NCBI GenBank assembly: GCA_963836355.1
Contig: CAWIJO010000006.1
Coordinates: forward strand, 310,001 to 374,000
Direction of reading: 5' to 3'
DNA from: Palsa-506 sp963836355
Lineage (GTDB): Bacteria > Actinomycetota > Actinomycetes > Streptosporangiales > Streptosporangiaceae
DNA length: 64,000 nucleotides
Shown in pieces: positions 8,601 to 16,715 of this stretch. Made by a program: the position numbers and the translations under genes. Position 1 is the stretch's first letter, and each line of letters opens with the position of its first letter. The notes under the pieces are model-generated. The model was not told the DNA's origin and ran no database searches. It was given only the letters and a program-made list of their open reading frames with translations.

Positions 8601-9143
8601 GCCGGATACCGCGCTAGCGGTGTTTCGCACGAGGCTGGTGAGACTGCCGCGGTCGCCGAACCGGCCGCCGCCGGCCAGCGCGGTAGCGCCGTCGGCCTTG
8701 CCGGATTCCAGGTAGCCGGTCACCAGGCGGAACTGCTCGTCCGAGACCAGCGGGCCCATCTCCGTGCCCGGCTCCATCCCCGGTCCCATCTTGATCGACT
8801 TGGCGATCGCGGCGACGCCGTCCACCACCTCGTCGAAACGGCTCTGCTGGACGAACCTTGTCCACGTCGTTGTGCGCGGTCAGCGCCGCGCCGGCGGTCT
8901 CGCCGAAGCCGGGCACACGTTCACGACGCCGTCCGGCATGCCAGCCTCGGCGATCAGTCCGGCCAGCCGCAGCGCGGTCAGCGGAGTCTGCTCGGCGGGC
9001 TTGAGTATCACGCAGTTCCCGGCGGCGAGCGCCGGGCGAGCTTCCAGGCGGCCATCAGCAACGGGAAGTTCCACGGGATGATCTGGCCGACCACGCCGAG
9101 CGGCTCCCGCAGCGTGTAGGAGTGCCAGTTCGCGCCAAGGGGT
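8592..9143 (-). pseudogene. Aldehyde dehydrogenase remnant lacking its catalytic core
   Basis: Read on the minus strand from about 9143: ANWHSYTLREPLGVVGQIIP, then in a shifted frame LAAGNCVILKPAEQTPLTA and LAGLIAEAGMPDGVVNVCP, then after HNDVDKV a direct jump to FVQQSRFDEVVDGVA and PGTEMGPLVSDEQF. These are NAD-dependent aldehyde dehydrogenase sequences, but roughly 100 residues that should hold the catalytic Glu and Cys are deleted, the N-terminus is absent and the C-terminus is replaced by unrelated sequence ending at the palindrome at 8555-8600. It cannot encode an active enzyme. Confidence 0.85.
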
Positions 9144-9149
9144 TGCGCT

Positions 9150-9203
9150 GTAGACCTACGGTGGAACACAGCATGTAGAATGGCGTCAACATCGTAGACC
9201 TAC
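9150..9203. promoter_or_regulatory. Two GTAGACCTAC boxes, likely operator of the following TetR gene
   Basis: The 10-mer GTAGACCTAC occurs exactly at 9150-9159 and 9194-9203, 44 bp apart start to start, in the gap between the aldehyde dehydrogenase remnant and the TetR gene. The second copy adjoins a TAGTAT that could be a -10 box. The arrangement fits an autoregulated TetR promoter; binding is inferred. Confidence 0.5.
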
Positions 9204-9261
9204 ATAGTATGCCGACATGAGCCGCAGGCTCCACGCGACAGCAGAGAAAGGTGCCGCTGCG

Positions 9262-10023
9262 ATGACCCGCCCGACCGCCGGCCCCGCCAGCGACAGCGCC
9301 GCCGCCAACGGCAGCAGCAAGATCACCCGCGACGTCATCCTGGCCGCCGCGCTGGAGATCATCGACGCCGACGGGGCCGCCGGGCTGTCTATGCGCCGCC
9401 TCGCCCGCGCCCTGGATCGCGACCCGATGATCCTCTACCGGCACGCGCCCAACAAGGCGGCGCTGCTCGACGGCGTCGCCGAGACCGTCCTCGCGCAGCT
9501 TAAGGTCGACTCCACCGACCCGGACTGGACAGCCCAGCTCCGCGCCATCGCCCGCGACTACCGCGCGCTCGCGCTGGCCCACCCGAACGTCGTGCCGCTG
9601 TTGGTCACCCGGCCGCTGGCCACGCCGCTCGGGCTCCGCCCGCAAGGCACCCTGCGGCCACTCGAAGACATCCTCACCCTGCTCACCCGGGCCGGCTACA
9701 GCGGACCCGACGCCCTGCACATTTACCGCGCGCTGTTCGGGTTCCTGCACGGCCACGTCCTCAACGAACTCCAGGAACTCGTCGAGAAACCCGAGGAAAC
9801 CGACGACCTGCTGCGACTCGGCCTGCACCGGCTGCCGATCGGCGAATTCCCGCTGCTCCGCAGCCTCGCCTCCGCCCTTGCCTGCTACGACGGCGCCGCC
9901 GAGCTCGAAAGCGGCCTCGACATCCTCCTCACCGGACTGACAACCACGCTGACCCCGGCCACAACGGTGAGCAATGACGACCCGGGGGCGCCGAGATCAA
10001 CCGCACCCGAGAGGAAGCCATGA
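9262..10023 (+). CDS. TetR/AcrR family transcriptional regulator
   Basis: ATG 9262 is chosen because GAGAAAGG lies at the right distance; an in-frame ATG at 9217 would add 15 residues. After a Ser/Ala-rich tail, the helix-turn-helix domain reads ITRDVILAAALEIIDADG, GLSMRRLARALDRDPM and ILYRHAPNKAALLDGV. The remaining ~150 residues resemble the tetracycline-repressor type ligand domain. Its stop overlaps the next gene by 4 bp (ATGA). The GTAGACCTAC boxes upstream are the probable self-operator. The decayed aldehyde dehydrogenase on the other side may once have been its divergent target. Confidence 0.9.
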   Translation: MTRPTAGPASDSAAANGSSKITRDVILAAALEIIDADGAAGLSMRRLARALDRDPMILYRHAPNKAALLDGVAETVLAQLKVDSTDPDWTAQLRAIARDYRALALAHPNVVPLLVTRPLATPLGLRPQGTLRPLEDILTLLTRAGYSGPDALHIYRALFGFLHGHVLNELQELVEKPEETDDLLRLGLHRLPIGEFPLLRSLASALACYDGAAELESGLDILLTGLTTTLTPATTVSNDDPGAPRSTAPERKP

Positions 10024-10520
10024 ACAACTACCTGCTCAATAAGAGAGTCAGAGACGAGCTGGCCGAACCCGGAACCGGCCACGCCGAGCCGCAAGCCGAG
10101 CGCCGGCCCGGCGCCGAGGCCAGGATGGCGGAGCGCACGACAGCCGGGGCCGGCAGCCCCGCAGCGCGGCACGGCGCCGAGGCCACGACCCCGTTCGTGT
10201 ACCTGGGCGTGGTCGTCGCCAACGACACGATCTACCGGCTCAGCTGCCTAGGCAGGCGTACCGGCATGCTCGGCCCGCTGGCCGGCGCAACCGCCGAAGT
10301 CACCGACGGCACCAGCCGCGACGCCATTCCCGGCGTGCTCAGCGTGGTGGGCGCGCTGAGCAAGAAGACCAGCGCGGCGGCGTTCGTTGTCACCGCGGAC
10401 GGGGAACTGTCCCGGCACAAGCTAGACGGCGCAATCCCGGTCCGCCAGGCCCAGGCCCAGACAATCAAGTTCAACGCGCTCGTCCGCCGCGCCGCGCCCA
10501 GCCGTCCCTCCGGCGGCTAG
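10020..10520 (+). CDS. Uncharacterised protein translationally coupled to TetR
   Basis: 166 residues, starting inside the TetR stop (ATGA overlap), so translation is probably coupled. The first ~55 residues are a Pro/Ala/Glu-rich tail. The folded part (TPFVYLGVVVANDTIYRLSC to the end) reads like a small beta-rich domain and finishes with HKLDGAIPVRQAQAQTIKFN. I do not recognise the family. It has no signal peptide and no strong membrane helix. Coupling suggests a role with the regulator, for example a ligand-side partner or target, but that is only positional. Confidence 0.65.
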   Translation: MNNYLLNKRVRDELAEPGTGHAEPQAERRPGAEARMAERTTAGAGSPAARHGAEATTPFVYLGVVVANDTIYRLSCLGRRTGMLGPLAGATAEVTDGTSRDAIPGVLSVVGALSKKTSAAAFVVTADGELSRHKLDGAIPVRQAQAQTIKFNALVRRAAPSRPSGG

Positions 10521-10584
10521 GGGGCCACCGATCAACAGGATCCTGCCGGGAATCCATGAGCTGGTGGAAGGCTCCGCCGATGAG

Positions 10585-11298
10585 TCAGCCGCGCCGCCCG
10601 GCCTTGGCGCCATGGGCAAACCGCTGATTGGGCGGCAGCCAGGCCAGGACTATGCCGACCAGCGAGAGGGCCAGGGCGGCATCATCGAAGCCGCGGAACA
10701 TTCCCGGCACGCCGCCGTCGCGGACGTTGAGCAGCCAGGTCCCGGCGGCCGCGAGCAGGACAATGGTGAGCCCGATCCGAACGCCAGTGCGGCCGCCGCG
10801 GACGGCGAAGGCGAAGACGCCGAGGATGACGGCGACTACCACCGCAGTGATCGCCCGGGTCTGGAGCGTCTGGTAGGCGGCGTCGATCAGCCCGTTCACG
10901 AAGTCTCCGCCGGCGCCGTGCAGCGGGTAGCCGGTGCCGACCATGTCGCGGAGCATGGACTTGCCCGCAGCGAGGGTGAGCACCGCGTCGGCCAGGCCGC
11001 AGACCGCGGCCAGGTCGGCGGCGATGAATGCGGCCGTCAGCGTTCCGGGGCCGGAGATGGCAGGCCGACCCCGCCGGGCAGCCTGGCCGGCGGGCTCCAG
11101 CGATGTCCCGGCGCAGCCCACGCAGATGTGCGCAGGGCCCACCCGGACGTAAGGGCATTTCTGGCATCTCGGGAAGCCGAGTGGCGGACCCGCTCCTCCC
11201 GGATCGGGGACTACCAGGATTCCCCCGAATATGGGCCCCTGCTTGACCAGATGTGGGCCCGGTAGAACACGTAATTCACCCCCGCGTCCGAGGCTCAT
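10585..11298 (-). CDS. Putative membrane protein with N-terminal zinc-ribbon-like motif
   Basis: 237 residues. Near residue 45 there is CQKC, then 12 residues later CVGC, a four-cysteine arrangement that could bind zinc. Four hydrophobic segments follow: near TAAFIAADLAAVCGLADAVL, AITAVVVAVILGVFAFAV, IGLTIVLLAAAGTWLL and ALALSLVGIVLAWL. I do not recognise a family. The gene stands alone between a plus-strand gene that converges on it and the SLOG gene. The start is uncertain because the N-terminal 40 residues are Gly/Pro-rich and no clear ribosome site is seen. It could be a fusion of two smaller proteins. Confidence 0.55.
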   Translation of the reverse strand: MSLGRGGELRVLPGPHLVKQGPIFGGILVVPDPGGAGPPLGFPRCQKCPYVRVGPAHICVGCAGTSLEPAGQAARRGRPAISGPGTLTAAFIAADLAAVCGLADAVLTLAAGKSMLRDMVGTGYPLHGAGGDFVNGLIDAAYQTLQTRAITAVVVAVILGVFAFAVRGGRTGVRIGLTIVLLAAAGTWLLNVRDGGVPGMFRGFDDAALALSLVGIVLAWLPPNQRFAHGAKAGRRG

Positions 11299-11418
11299 AC
11301 CCCGGCCGGCTCTGCCGAAGAGGAGCTACTGCGAATCTGCTACGCGATGAGCTGATTCGAAGCGGTCTACCGCACCAGGAGGCTGTGGCCGGTGACGACG
11401 AGCTATTGCCGGAGCACG

Positions 11419-11934
11419 TCAGCTACGCCGCGCGCCGGCTGGCCAGATCACCTGAATTGGTATCCCGCGCTCGCGACCATAGGCGACCGCATCGGCGGTC
11501 CCGCCGTAGGCACGGGCAGGCTTCCCGTCCCAGACCGCATACAGCTCGTCAGCCTCATCGATCATGAGCCTGCTCGCGGCCATGTGCGCCTCCGGCGTCG
11601 ACTCGGTGAAAGCCAGCCTGTGCAAAGCAATGGCTCTGGCTAGCAGCCGGTCATACTCGGCATGCGCCAGCGCTGGCAGGCCATCCCGGTATTGCTCGGC
11701 AGGAATAACTGCCTCGATATCGCCGCCAAGGTCGAGAACCGCGCGGGCGAAGATCTGGTCGGCTCCGTCGGCCAGGCACGACAATCCGGTCACCTTCGCC
11801 GCCCTCTCGGACAATGCCGCCCGGATCGCCTTGTCGACCAATTGCGCAGTGCCGGCAGGCAAGCCGCGATGGCCGGATACGGCTACGCGCGGCACTGGTC
11901 CATCACGGAAGTGCGGATTGAAGTTGCTGGTCAA
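11419..11934 (-). CDS. SLOG-superfamily protein (predicted nucleotide-metabolite binder)
   Basis: 171 residues with a Rossmann-like LOG/DprA pattern: VAVSGHRGL at the first strand, GLSCLADGADQIFARAVLDL, VIPAEQYRDGLPALAHAEYD, then MIDEADELYAVWDGKPARAY followed by GGTADAVAYGRERGIPIQVI. The final GGTADxVxYA-type loop is the usual nucleotide-phosphate site. Members bind NAD-, ADP-ribose- or cytokinin-type nucleotides; some sense stress or phage infection and others are phosphoribohydrolases. The gene overlaps its upstream neighbour, an HTH-type regulator relative, by 4 bp (ATGA), so the two are probably made together. Confidence 0.8.
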   Translation of the reverse strand: MTSNFNPHFRDGPVPRVAVSGHRGLPAGTAQLVDKAIRAALSERAAKVTGLSCLADGADQIFARAVLDLGGDIEAVIPAEQYRDGLPALAHAEYDRLLARAIALHRLAFTESTPEAHMAASRLMIDEADELYAVWDGKPARAYGGTADAVAYGRERGIPIQVIWPAGARRS

Positions 11935-12452
11935 GGTCTCGGACCTGGTTGGTGGGTGATAGGGCCGTCATAGTCGCGGCGGAACGCCCGTGCTCGCTGG
12001 ATCACCCGCTCGGAGGAGTACATCATGCCGACGCCCATTGCCTCGGCCGCCAGCTGGAATGCCTCGCCGATCCGGGCGGTGTCCCTTTGCCCGGCGCCGT
12101 CCTGGCGAGCCGCGGTGGCCACTTCGAGCATGATGATAGCGCGCTGCGTTGGCGCAGGCTGCAACGCGATGAGGGATCCGGCGAACGCGGCCAGCGCATC
12201 AGCAGGCCCTTCTAGCCGGACCGCGGCCGATGTAGCGGATTCCAGCCGACGCTGGGCGCCCGTGATAGCCGTCAGCGCCGGGGCCGTGCCGTCGTCCACC
12301 TGGGCTGGTCTGGGCAGCGGCACGAATGCCAGTGCGAGCGCCGCGCGCCGGATCTTCTCGAGGAGTGTCGCAAAATCACAGCTCCCCAGCGCATTGGCGA
12401 CCGCAGGCGCCGACCAGTAGGCCGCCGGTAAGCGCCTCGCTGCCTCGTCCAT
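11931..12452 (-). CDS. Relative of XRE-type regulators lacking the helix-turn-helix
   Basis: ATG 12452 begins a 173-residue frame. The opening (LPAAYWSAPAVANALGSCDF then ATLLEKIRR) resembles the lead-in of actinomycete helix-turn-helix regulators in which FGALFRLVRR precedes the DNA-binding helices. Here the sequence passes directly into ALALAFVPLPRPAQ and a helical C-terminal part (QRAIIMLEVATAARQDGAG then AFQLAAEAMGVGMMYSSERV). The HTH itself appears to have been lost by an in-frame deletion. The stop overlaps the SLOG start. The start lies back to back with the ATPase gene region at 12556. It may act as a sensor only, or be a remnant; the family link is moderate. Confidence 0.55.
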   Translation of the reverse strand: MDEAARRLPAAYWSAPAVANALGSCDFATLLEKIRRAALALAFVPLPRPAQVDDGTAPALTAITGAQRRLESATSAAVRLEGPADALAAFAGSLIALQPAPTQRAIIMLEVATAARQDGAGQRDTARIGEAFQLAAEAMGVGMMYSSERVIQRARAFRRDYDGPITHQPGPRP

Positions 12453-12555
12453 GAAACGTAGATTACGCGACAAGGCTGCTGCAGGCCGCAGTCGCAATAC
12501 GAATCCAGCGATGCCTGCTGGTGATCCCGCATGCTGTTTCCGCCCTGTCCGGCCG

Positions 12556-12996
12556 ATGAGTTCTGACTGGCCGCTCCAGTCGTACCTGGAACTAGCGGCG
12601 TTACCGGGCGCAGTGCCGTGCGCGCGGCTGCATACCAGGCAGGTCCTCCGGGAATGGGGCCAAGGCGTACTGGCCGAGGCAGTCGAGCTGCTGGTCTCGG
12701 AGATCGTGACCAATGCCGTGCAAGCCTCAGCCGGGCCAGCGAGCCGCCGAGTTCACGGCGCCAACGCGGGCCGTTCACCAACAATACGGTTCTGGCTGGC
12801 GGCGGATCGCCTGAGAGTGTTGATCCAGGTCTGGGACTGCTGCCAGCGGGAGCCGGAGTTGCAGGACCCAGGTGTAGAAGCTGAGAGCGGGAGGGGCCTG
12901 CTACTGGTCGAAGCCATGAGTTCGGAGTGGGGCTCGCTCGCCGATTGCCATCACGACAGCAAACTGGTCTGGGCGCTCGTGACGGCAGTCCCCTGA
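12556..12996 (+). CDS. RsbW-like ATP-binding protein (HATPase_c, anti-sigma type)
   Basis: 146 residues from ATG 12556; upstream in-frame ATGs exist, but the fold begins here. It shows the GHKL ATPase pattern of single-domain anti-sigma kinases: PCARLHTRQVLREWG, then LLVSEIVTNAVQAS (N box), RVLIQVWDCC (position of the ATP-lid DxG motif, with Cys replacing Gly) and GRGLLLVEAMSSEWG (G2 box). Such actinomycete proteins usually phosphorylate or sequester partners in partner-switching systems. It is divergent from the SLOG/regulator pair, a common actinomycete pairing of an XRE-type regulator with such an ATPase. The missing lid Gly may weaken ATP binding. Confidence 0.85.
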   Translation: MSSDWPLQSYLELAALPGAVPCARLHTRQVLREWGQGVLAEAVELLVSEIVTNAVQASAGPASRRVHGANAGRSPTIRFWLAADRLRVLIQVWDCCQREPELQDPGVEAESGRGLLLVEAMSSEWGSLADCHHDSKLVWALVTAVP

Positions 12997-13126
12997 CCCA
13001 CCCACGAGGCCCAGATAGGACCCGGCAGGCTCGGACAATGCCCACCCTTGCCCACCCTCGCCCGGTCGCAGGACGCGTACGACCGCTTCTCGGCGGCCGC
13101 CGAGCTACCGCTGACAATCTGATCTT

Positions 13127-14275
13127 TCACGGGCCTGGCCTAGCTGCCAGTTCGGCGCAGCCGCGGAGAGCGGCATAGGCTCTGGCGGCGCGGCTGGCCC
13201 GGGCGCCGTGCAAGGGGATGGGCTGGCCGGTGGAGGAGACCACGGCGGGGATGAACCTGGCCGCCCGCAGTCGGCCATGGGGGCGGAGGGTTAGCTTGAG
13301 TACGCCGGTAGCCGTGCTGTAGGAATGCTCCCACCACAGGAAGTTGCCCATGCCGTAGGCGACGAATGTGCGGCCGAGCCAGCCCGATCCCTGCAGCACG
13401 TGGGCGTGCGCGCCGATGACGATGCTCGCGCCGGCCCGGGCCAGCCTGGGCGCCAGGGCTAGCTGGTTCGCGTCCGGGCAGGGCTGGCCCTCGGTGCCCC
13501 AGTGCATGAAGACGATCACGACATCGGCGAGCTTCCGCGCGGCCCGGACGGCGGCGAGCGTGCGCCGGGTGTTGATCGAGTTGGCCTCGCCGGGGCGGTG
13601 GCGGGTCGCGACCCAGGACGGGGCCAGCTCGGCGACCTGGGACACCCCGATAAACGCGATCGAAGTGTCATTGATCGTGATGACATACGGGGCCCAGGCG
13701 GCGCGGGCGTTCACGCCGATGCCGACAAACGGGAAGCGGGCCGCCGTCGCCGCGGCGAGGGTGTCCCTGAGCCCCGCCTGGCCGTAGTCAAGGACATGGT
13801 TATTCGCCATCGTGACCAGGTCGATGCCGGCTGCGCGGATCGCGGTGAAGGCCTTGCCGGTGGTACGGAAGTGGAATTGCTTGGGCTGCGGCGTGCCCCG
13901 GGACGTGACCGCGGTCTCCAGGTTCACCGCGGTGAAGTCGGCGGAGCCGAGCACGCTGGAGATCGGGCCGAAGGCGCCGGCCGGGTGCCTGAGCAGCTTC
14001 CTGGTGCGCTTCGCGAAGTTGACGTCCCCGGCGAAGGCCAGCGTGACGTCCCGCGGGGCCGGGCCGGGACTATTCCGGACGACGCGTCTGGCGTGGGCGG
14101 TGACCGGCGAGCGGGCCGGTACCGGGTGTGACGGGATGCCAGTGACTGTGCACCCGGCCAGGGCAAGGACCAGGAAGAAGATCGCTAACGGCCGACCGGG
14201 CAGCACCCTGCACAGGTTACGCCGGCCGCTGCCGCCGCACTGGCCATGTCGCATCCGTTTCAAATGATCTTTCAT
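13127..14275 (-). CDS. CapA-family (PGA_cap) lipoprotein
   Basis: Metallophosphatase-like CapA fold: LAFAGDVNF, NLETAVTSRGT, MANNHVLDYG, FMHWGTEGQPC, IGAHAHVLQG and YGMGNFLWW are all present in order. The N-terminus carries a hydrophobic run and lipobox (FFLVLALAGC), so the protein is probably a lipoprotein outside the membrane. CapA relatives act in poly-gamma-glutamate capsule making or in phosphoester and cell-wall chemistry. ATG 14275 has AGGCGAG just before it but lies inside a dispersed element (14237-14289); ATG 14254, or GTG 14206 with TAACCT seven bases upstream (leaderless), would also keep the lipobox. The start is therefore uncertain. Confidence 0.9.
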   Translation of the reverse strand: MKDHLKRMRHGQCGGSGRRNLCRVLPGRPLAIFFLVLALAGCTVTGIPSHPVPARSPVTAHARRVVRNSPGPAPRDVTLAFAGDVNFAKRTRKLLRHPAGAFGPISSVLGSADFTAVNLETAVTSRGTPQPKQFHFRTTGKAFTAIRAAGIDLVTMANNHVLDYGQAGLRDTLAAATAARFPFVGIGVNARAAWAPYVITINDTSIAFIGVSQVAELAPSWVATRHRPGEANSINTRRTLAAVRAARKLADVVIVFMHWGTEGQPCPDANQLALAPRLARAGASIVIGAHAHVLQGSGWLGRTFVAYGMGNFLWWEHSYSTATGVLKLTLRPHGRLRAARFIPAVVSSTGQPIPLHGARASRAARAYAALRGCAELAARPGP

Positions 14276-14289
14276 CTCGCCTGGCGTGG
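14237..14289 (+). repeat. Dispersed 38-53 bp element, copy A, 163 nt before the FAD oxidoreductase start
   Basis: Core GCACTGGCC, then TCCGTTTCAAATGATC and TTTCA. It is about 80% identical without gaps to copies at 19358-19409 and 37876-37913. Homology with copy B continues through TGGCGTGG. On the minus strand it overlaps the possible first codons of the CapA gene. Confidence 0.7.
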
Positions 14290-14436
14290 GCGGGCCGGAT
14301 CTGGCGGGCTGGCCGGCGCGGGCCTGGCTGCGGCCGGCTACGCGGCCTTCGCGCTCACCGAAGGCGCGGCCCGCTGGTCGGGGTAACTTGGGCTGCACAG
14401 GTGATTCCCAGGTCGCCGTCCGGGAAGGGGGTCGCC

Positions 14437-15858
14437 ATGGCCAGGATCGTGATCATTGGCGCCGGGGTGGTCGGCCTCGGCACCGCCCTGCTGCTGTGCG
14501 GGGACGGGCACGAGGTAACGGTCCTGGAGCGAGACGCCGAGGCGCCGCCGGCCGGCACTGATGAGATCTGGGACCGCTGGCAGCGTAGCGGGGTCAACCA
14601 GTTCCGGCTTCCACACTTCTTCCTGGCCCGCTACCGCGGCCTGCTCGACGCGGAACTGCCCGAGGTGAAGAGCGCGCTGGCCGCCGCCGGGGCCGTCCGC
14701 CTCAACCCTGTCCTCGACGCACCCGAGGAACTGCGCGGCCCGGCCCGGGAGCAGGACAGCGCGTTCGAGTGCATCTCCGGGCGGCGCTGCGTGGTCGAGG
14801 CGGCCATCGCTTCGGTGGCCGGCCGTGCCCCGCAGCTGGAGATCAGCAGAGGTGCCGCCGTCGCGGGACTTGTCACCGGGCCTTCCGCCCGCGGCGACGT
14901 GCCGCACGTTGCCGGGGTCCGGCTGGACACCGGCGAGATGATAGCCGCCGACCTCGTGGTGGACATGACCGGCCGCCGCTCGCCGCTGCCCCGGTGGCTC
15001 GCGGCGATAGGGGCCAGGCCCCCGCTCGATGAGCTGGATGACTCCGGTTTCGTCTACTACGGCCGGCATTTTCGCTCGGCCGACGGGAGCATCCCGCCGG
15101 CCCTCGGGGGCCTGCTCACTCACCTCGGCACGATCTCGTCCCTGACGCTGCCCGCCGACAACGGCACGTGGAGCGTCACCCTGGTGACCAGCGCCAAGGA
15201 CAAGGCGCTGCGGCTGCTGCACGACCCGGCGATCTGGGAGAAGACGGTCCGGTCCTTGCCGCTGGTGGCGCACTGGCTGGACGGGCAGCCGATCGACGAC
15301 AGGGTCACCGCGATGGCCAGGATCGAGGATCGCCACCGGAACCTCATGGCCGACGGCGCCCCGGTGGCTACCGGGGTGGTGGCGGTCGGCGACGCCTGGG
15401 CGTGCTCCAACCCGACAGTGGGCCGGGGCGTCTCGATCGGGATGCTGCAGGCAGTGCTCCTGCGCGACACGATCGCCTGGACTGGCCTCGACGACCCCTG
15501 GGAGTTCGCCTGTTCCTTTCACCAGGCCACCGCCGAGCAGGTCGAGCCCTGGTACCGCGACACGGTGGCGGGCGACCGGCACCGGCTGGCGGAGATCGAT
15601 GCTCTCATCGACGGCGGCGAGTACCGTCCTGGCGACCCCCGCTGGGAGATCGGCCAGGCCCTGGGCAATGCCGCTTTCAAGGACCCCGAATGCCTGCGGG
15701 GCTTCGTCTCCATCGCGATGCTGCTGAGCCGGGCAGGTGACGTGGCGGCCCGTCCCGGCATGCCGGAGAAGATCACCGCTCTGGGCGGCGGCTGGCGTGA
15801 CGAGCCGGTCCCGGCCCCGGACCGGCCCGGGCTGCTGTCGATCGTCACCGGAGGTTAA
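14437..15858 (+). CDS. FAD-dependent oxidoreductase/monooxygenase of the PHBH-like fold
   Basis: ATG 14437 follows GGAAGGGGG. The N-terminal Rossmann motif VIIGAGVVGLGTALLL binds the FAD ADP part, ending with the acidic residue of VLERD. A second flavin motif, GDAWACSNPTVGRG, lies near residue 320, as in aromatic hydroxylases and geranylgeranyl-reductase-like proteins. VVDMTGRRSPLPRWL is the intermediate conserved strand. Length (473 aa) is normal. The gene is followed after 9 bp by an epoxide-hydrolase-like gene, so the pair may oxidise an olefin and open the product, which is inference. Copy A of a dispersed element lies 163 nt before the start. Confidence 0.85.
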   Translation: MARIVIIGAGVVGLGTALLLCGDGHEVTVLERDAEAPPAGTDEIWDRWQRSGVNQFRLPHFFLARYRGLLDAELPEVKSALAAAGAVRLNPVLDAPEELRGPAREQDSAFECISGRRCVVEAAIASVAGRAPQLEISRGAAVAGLVTGPSARGDVPHVAGVRLDTGEMIAADLVVDMTGRRSPLPRWLAAIGARPPLDELDDSGFVYYGRHFRSADGSIPPALGGLLTHLGTISSLTLPADNGTWSVTLVTSAKDKALRLLHDPAIWEKTVRSLPLVAHWLDGQPIDDRVTAMARIEDRHRNLMADGAPVATGVVAVGDAWACSNPTVGRGVSIGMLQAVLLRDTIAWTGLDDPWEFACSFHQATAEQVEPWYRDTVAGDRHRLAEIDALIDGGEYRPGDPRWEIGQALGNAAFKDPECLRGFVSIAMLLSRAGDVAARPGMPEKITALGGGWRDEPVPAPDRPGLLSIVTGG

Positions 15859-15867
15859 GGTCGGTCC

Positions 15868-16677
15868 GTGCGAGTCGAAACAGGCGAAGCTGGCATTGAG
15901 TACGAAGTGACCGGCGAGGGGCGGCCGGTGATCCTGCTGCACGGGTTCCCTGACACCGGGCGGCTGTGGCGCAACCAGGTCCCGGTCCTAGCCGCCGCCG
16001 GGTTCCGGGTCATCGTCCCTGACTTGCGCGGCTACGGGCGTTCGGACAAGCCAGCGGCCGTCAGCGCGTACTCGCTCGCCTCGCTGGCGGGAGATGTCAT
16101 GGCCGTCCTGGGCGATGCCGGGGCGGACCGGGCGCACGTCGTCGGCCACGACTGGGGAGCGGCGCTGGGCTGGGTATGCGCGGCGCTGATCCCCGACCGG
16201 GTCGATCACCTCGCCGTGCTCTCGGTCGGCCATCCCGCGACGTTCCGGCGGACGCTGGAACAGCACCAGAAGTCCTGGTACATGCTCCTGTTCCAGTTCG
16301 TCGGCATTGCCGAGCAGTGGCTCAGCGACAACAACTGGGCGAACTTCCGGTCCTGGTCCGATCATCCTGACGCGGAGGCCGTCATCGCCGAGCTGCAGGC
16401 CACGAAGTCCCTGACGCCCGGCCTCAACTGGTACCGGGCCAATCTGCCGCCGGAGTCCTGGGTGGCGCCTCCGCTGGCATTGCCGGCCGTGCAGGCGCCG
16501 ACCATGGGGATATGGAGCAGCGGTGACATTGCGCTGGCTGAGACGCAGATGACCGATTCGGCAGAGAACGTGGCTGGCCCCTGGCGGTACGAGCGACTCG
16601 AGGGCCCCGGCCACTGGATGCAGCTGGAGGCTCCCGACACGATCAACCAGCTGCTGCTTGACTTCCTCCCCGGATAA
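15868..16677 (+). CDS. Alpha/beta hydrolase, epoxide-hydrolase-like
   Basis: GTG 15868, 9 bp behind the FAD oxidoreductase. 269 residues with the alpha/beta hydrolase plan: oxyanion loop LLHGFPDTGRLW, VPDLRGYGRSDKP, nucleophile elbow VVGHDWGAALG (Asp nucleophile, as in soluble epoxide hydrolases and haloalkane dehalogenases), and EGPGHWMQLEAP with the catalytic His. The Asp nucleophile argues against a lipase or esterase. The lid contains a KSWYMLLFQF helix of the type seen in epoxide hydrolases. Cytosolic. Co-oriented with the flavoprotein, so a two-step epoxidation and hydrolysis route is a reasonable but untested idea. Confidence 0.9.
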   Translation: MRVETGEAGIEYEVTGEGRPVILLHGFPDTGRLWRNQVPVLAAAGFRVIVPDLRGYGRSDKPAAVSAYSLASLAGDVMAVLGDAGADRAHVVGHDWGAALGWVCAALIPDRVDHLAVLSVGHPATFRRTLEQHQKSWYMLLFQFVGIAEQWLSDNNWANFRSWSDHPDAEAVIAELQATKSLTPGLNWYRANLPPESWVAPPLALPAVQAPTMGIWSSGDIALAETQMTDSAENVAGPWRYERLEGPGHWMQLEAPDTINQLLLDFLPG

Positions 16678-16715
16678 GAGGAGCGGGCGGCCGGTGAACT
16701 GGCCGGGCTGGCCTG

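Noticed and set aside
13115..13135. Possible fourth copy of the dispersed element (GATCTTTCA)
   Set aside because: Only nine bases match, it lies at the CapA stop, and no gene starts at the expected distance.
14338..15942. A 534-codon minus-strand frame
   Set aside because: Antisense shadow of the FAD oxidoreductase, rich in Arg, Pro and Gly, with no motifs.
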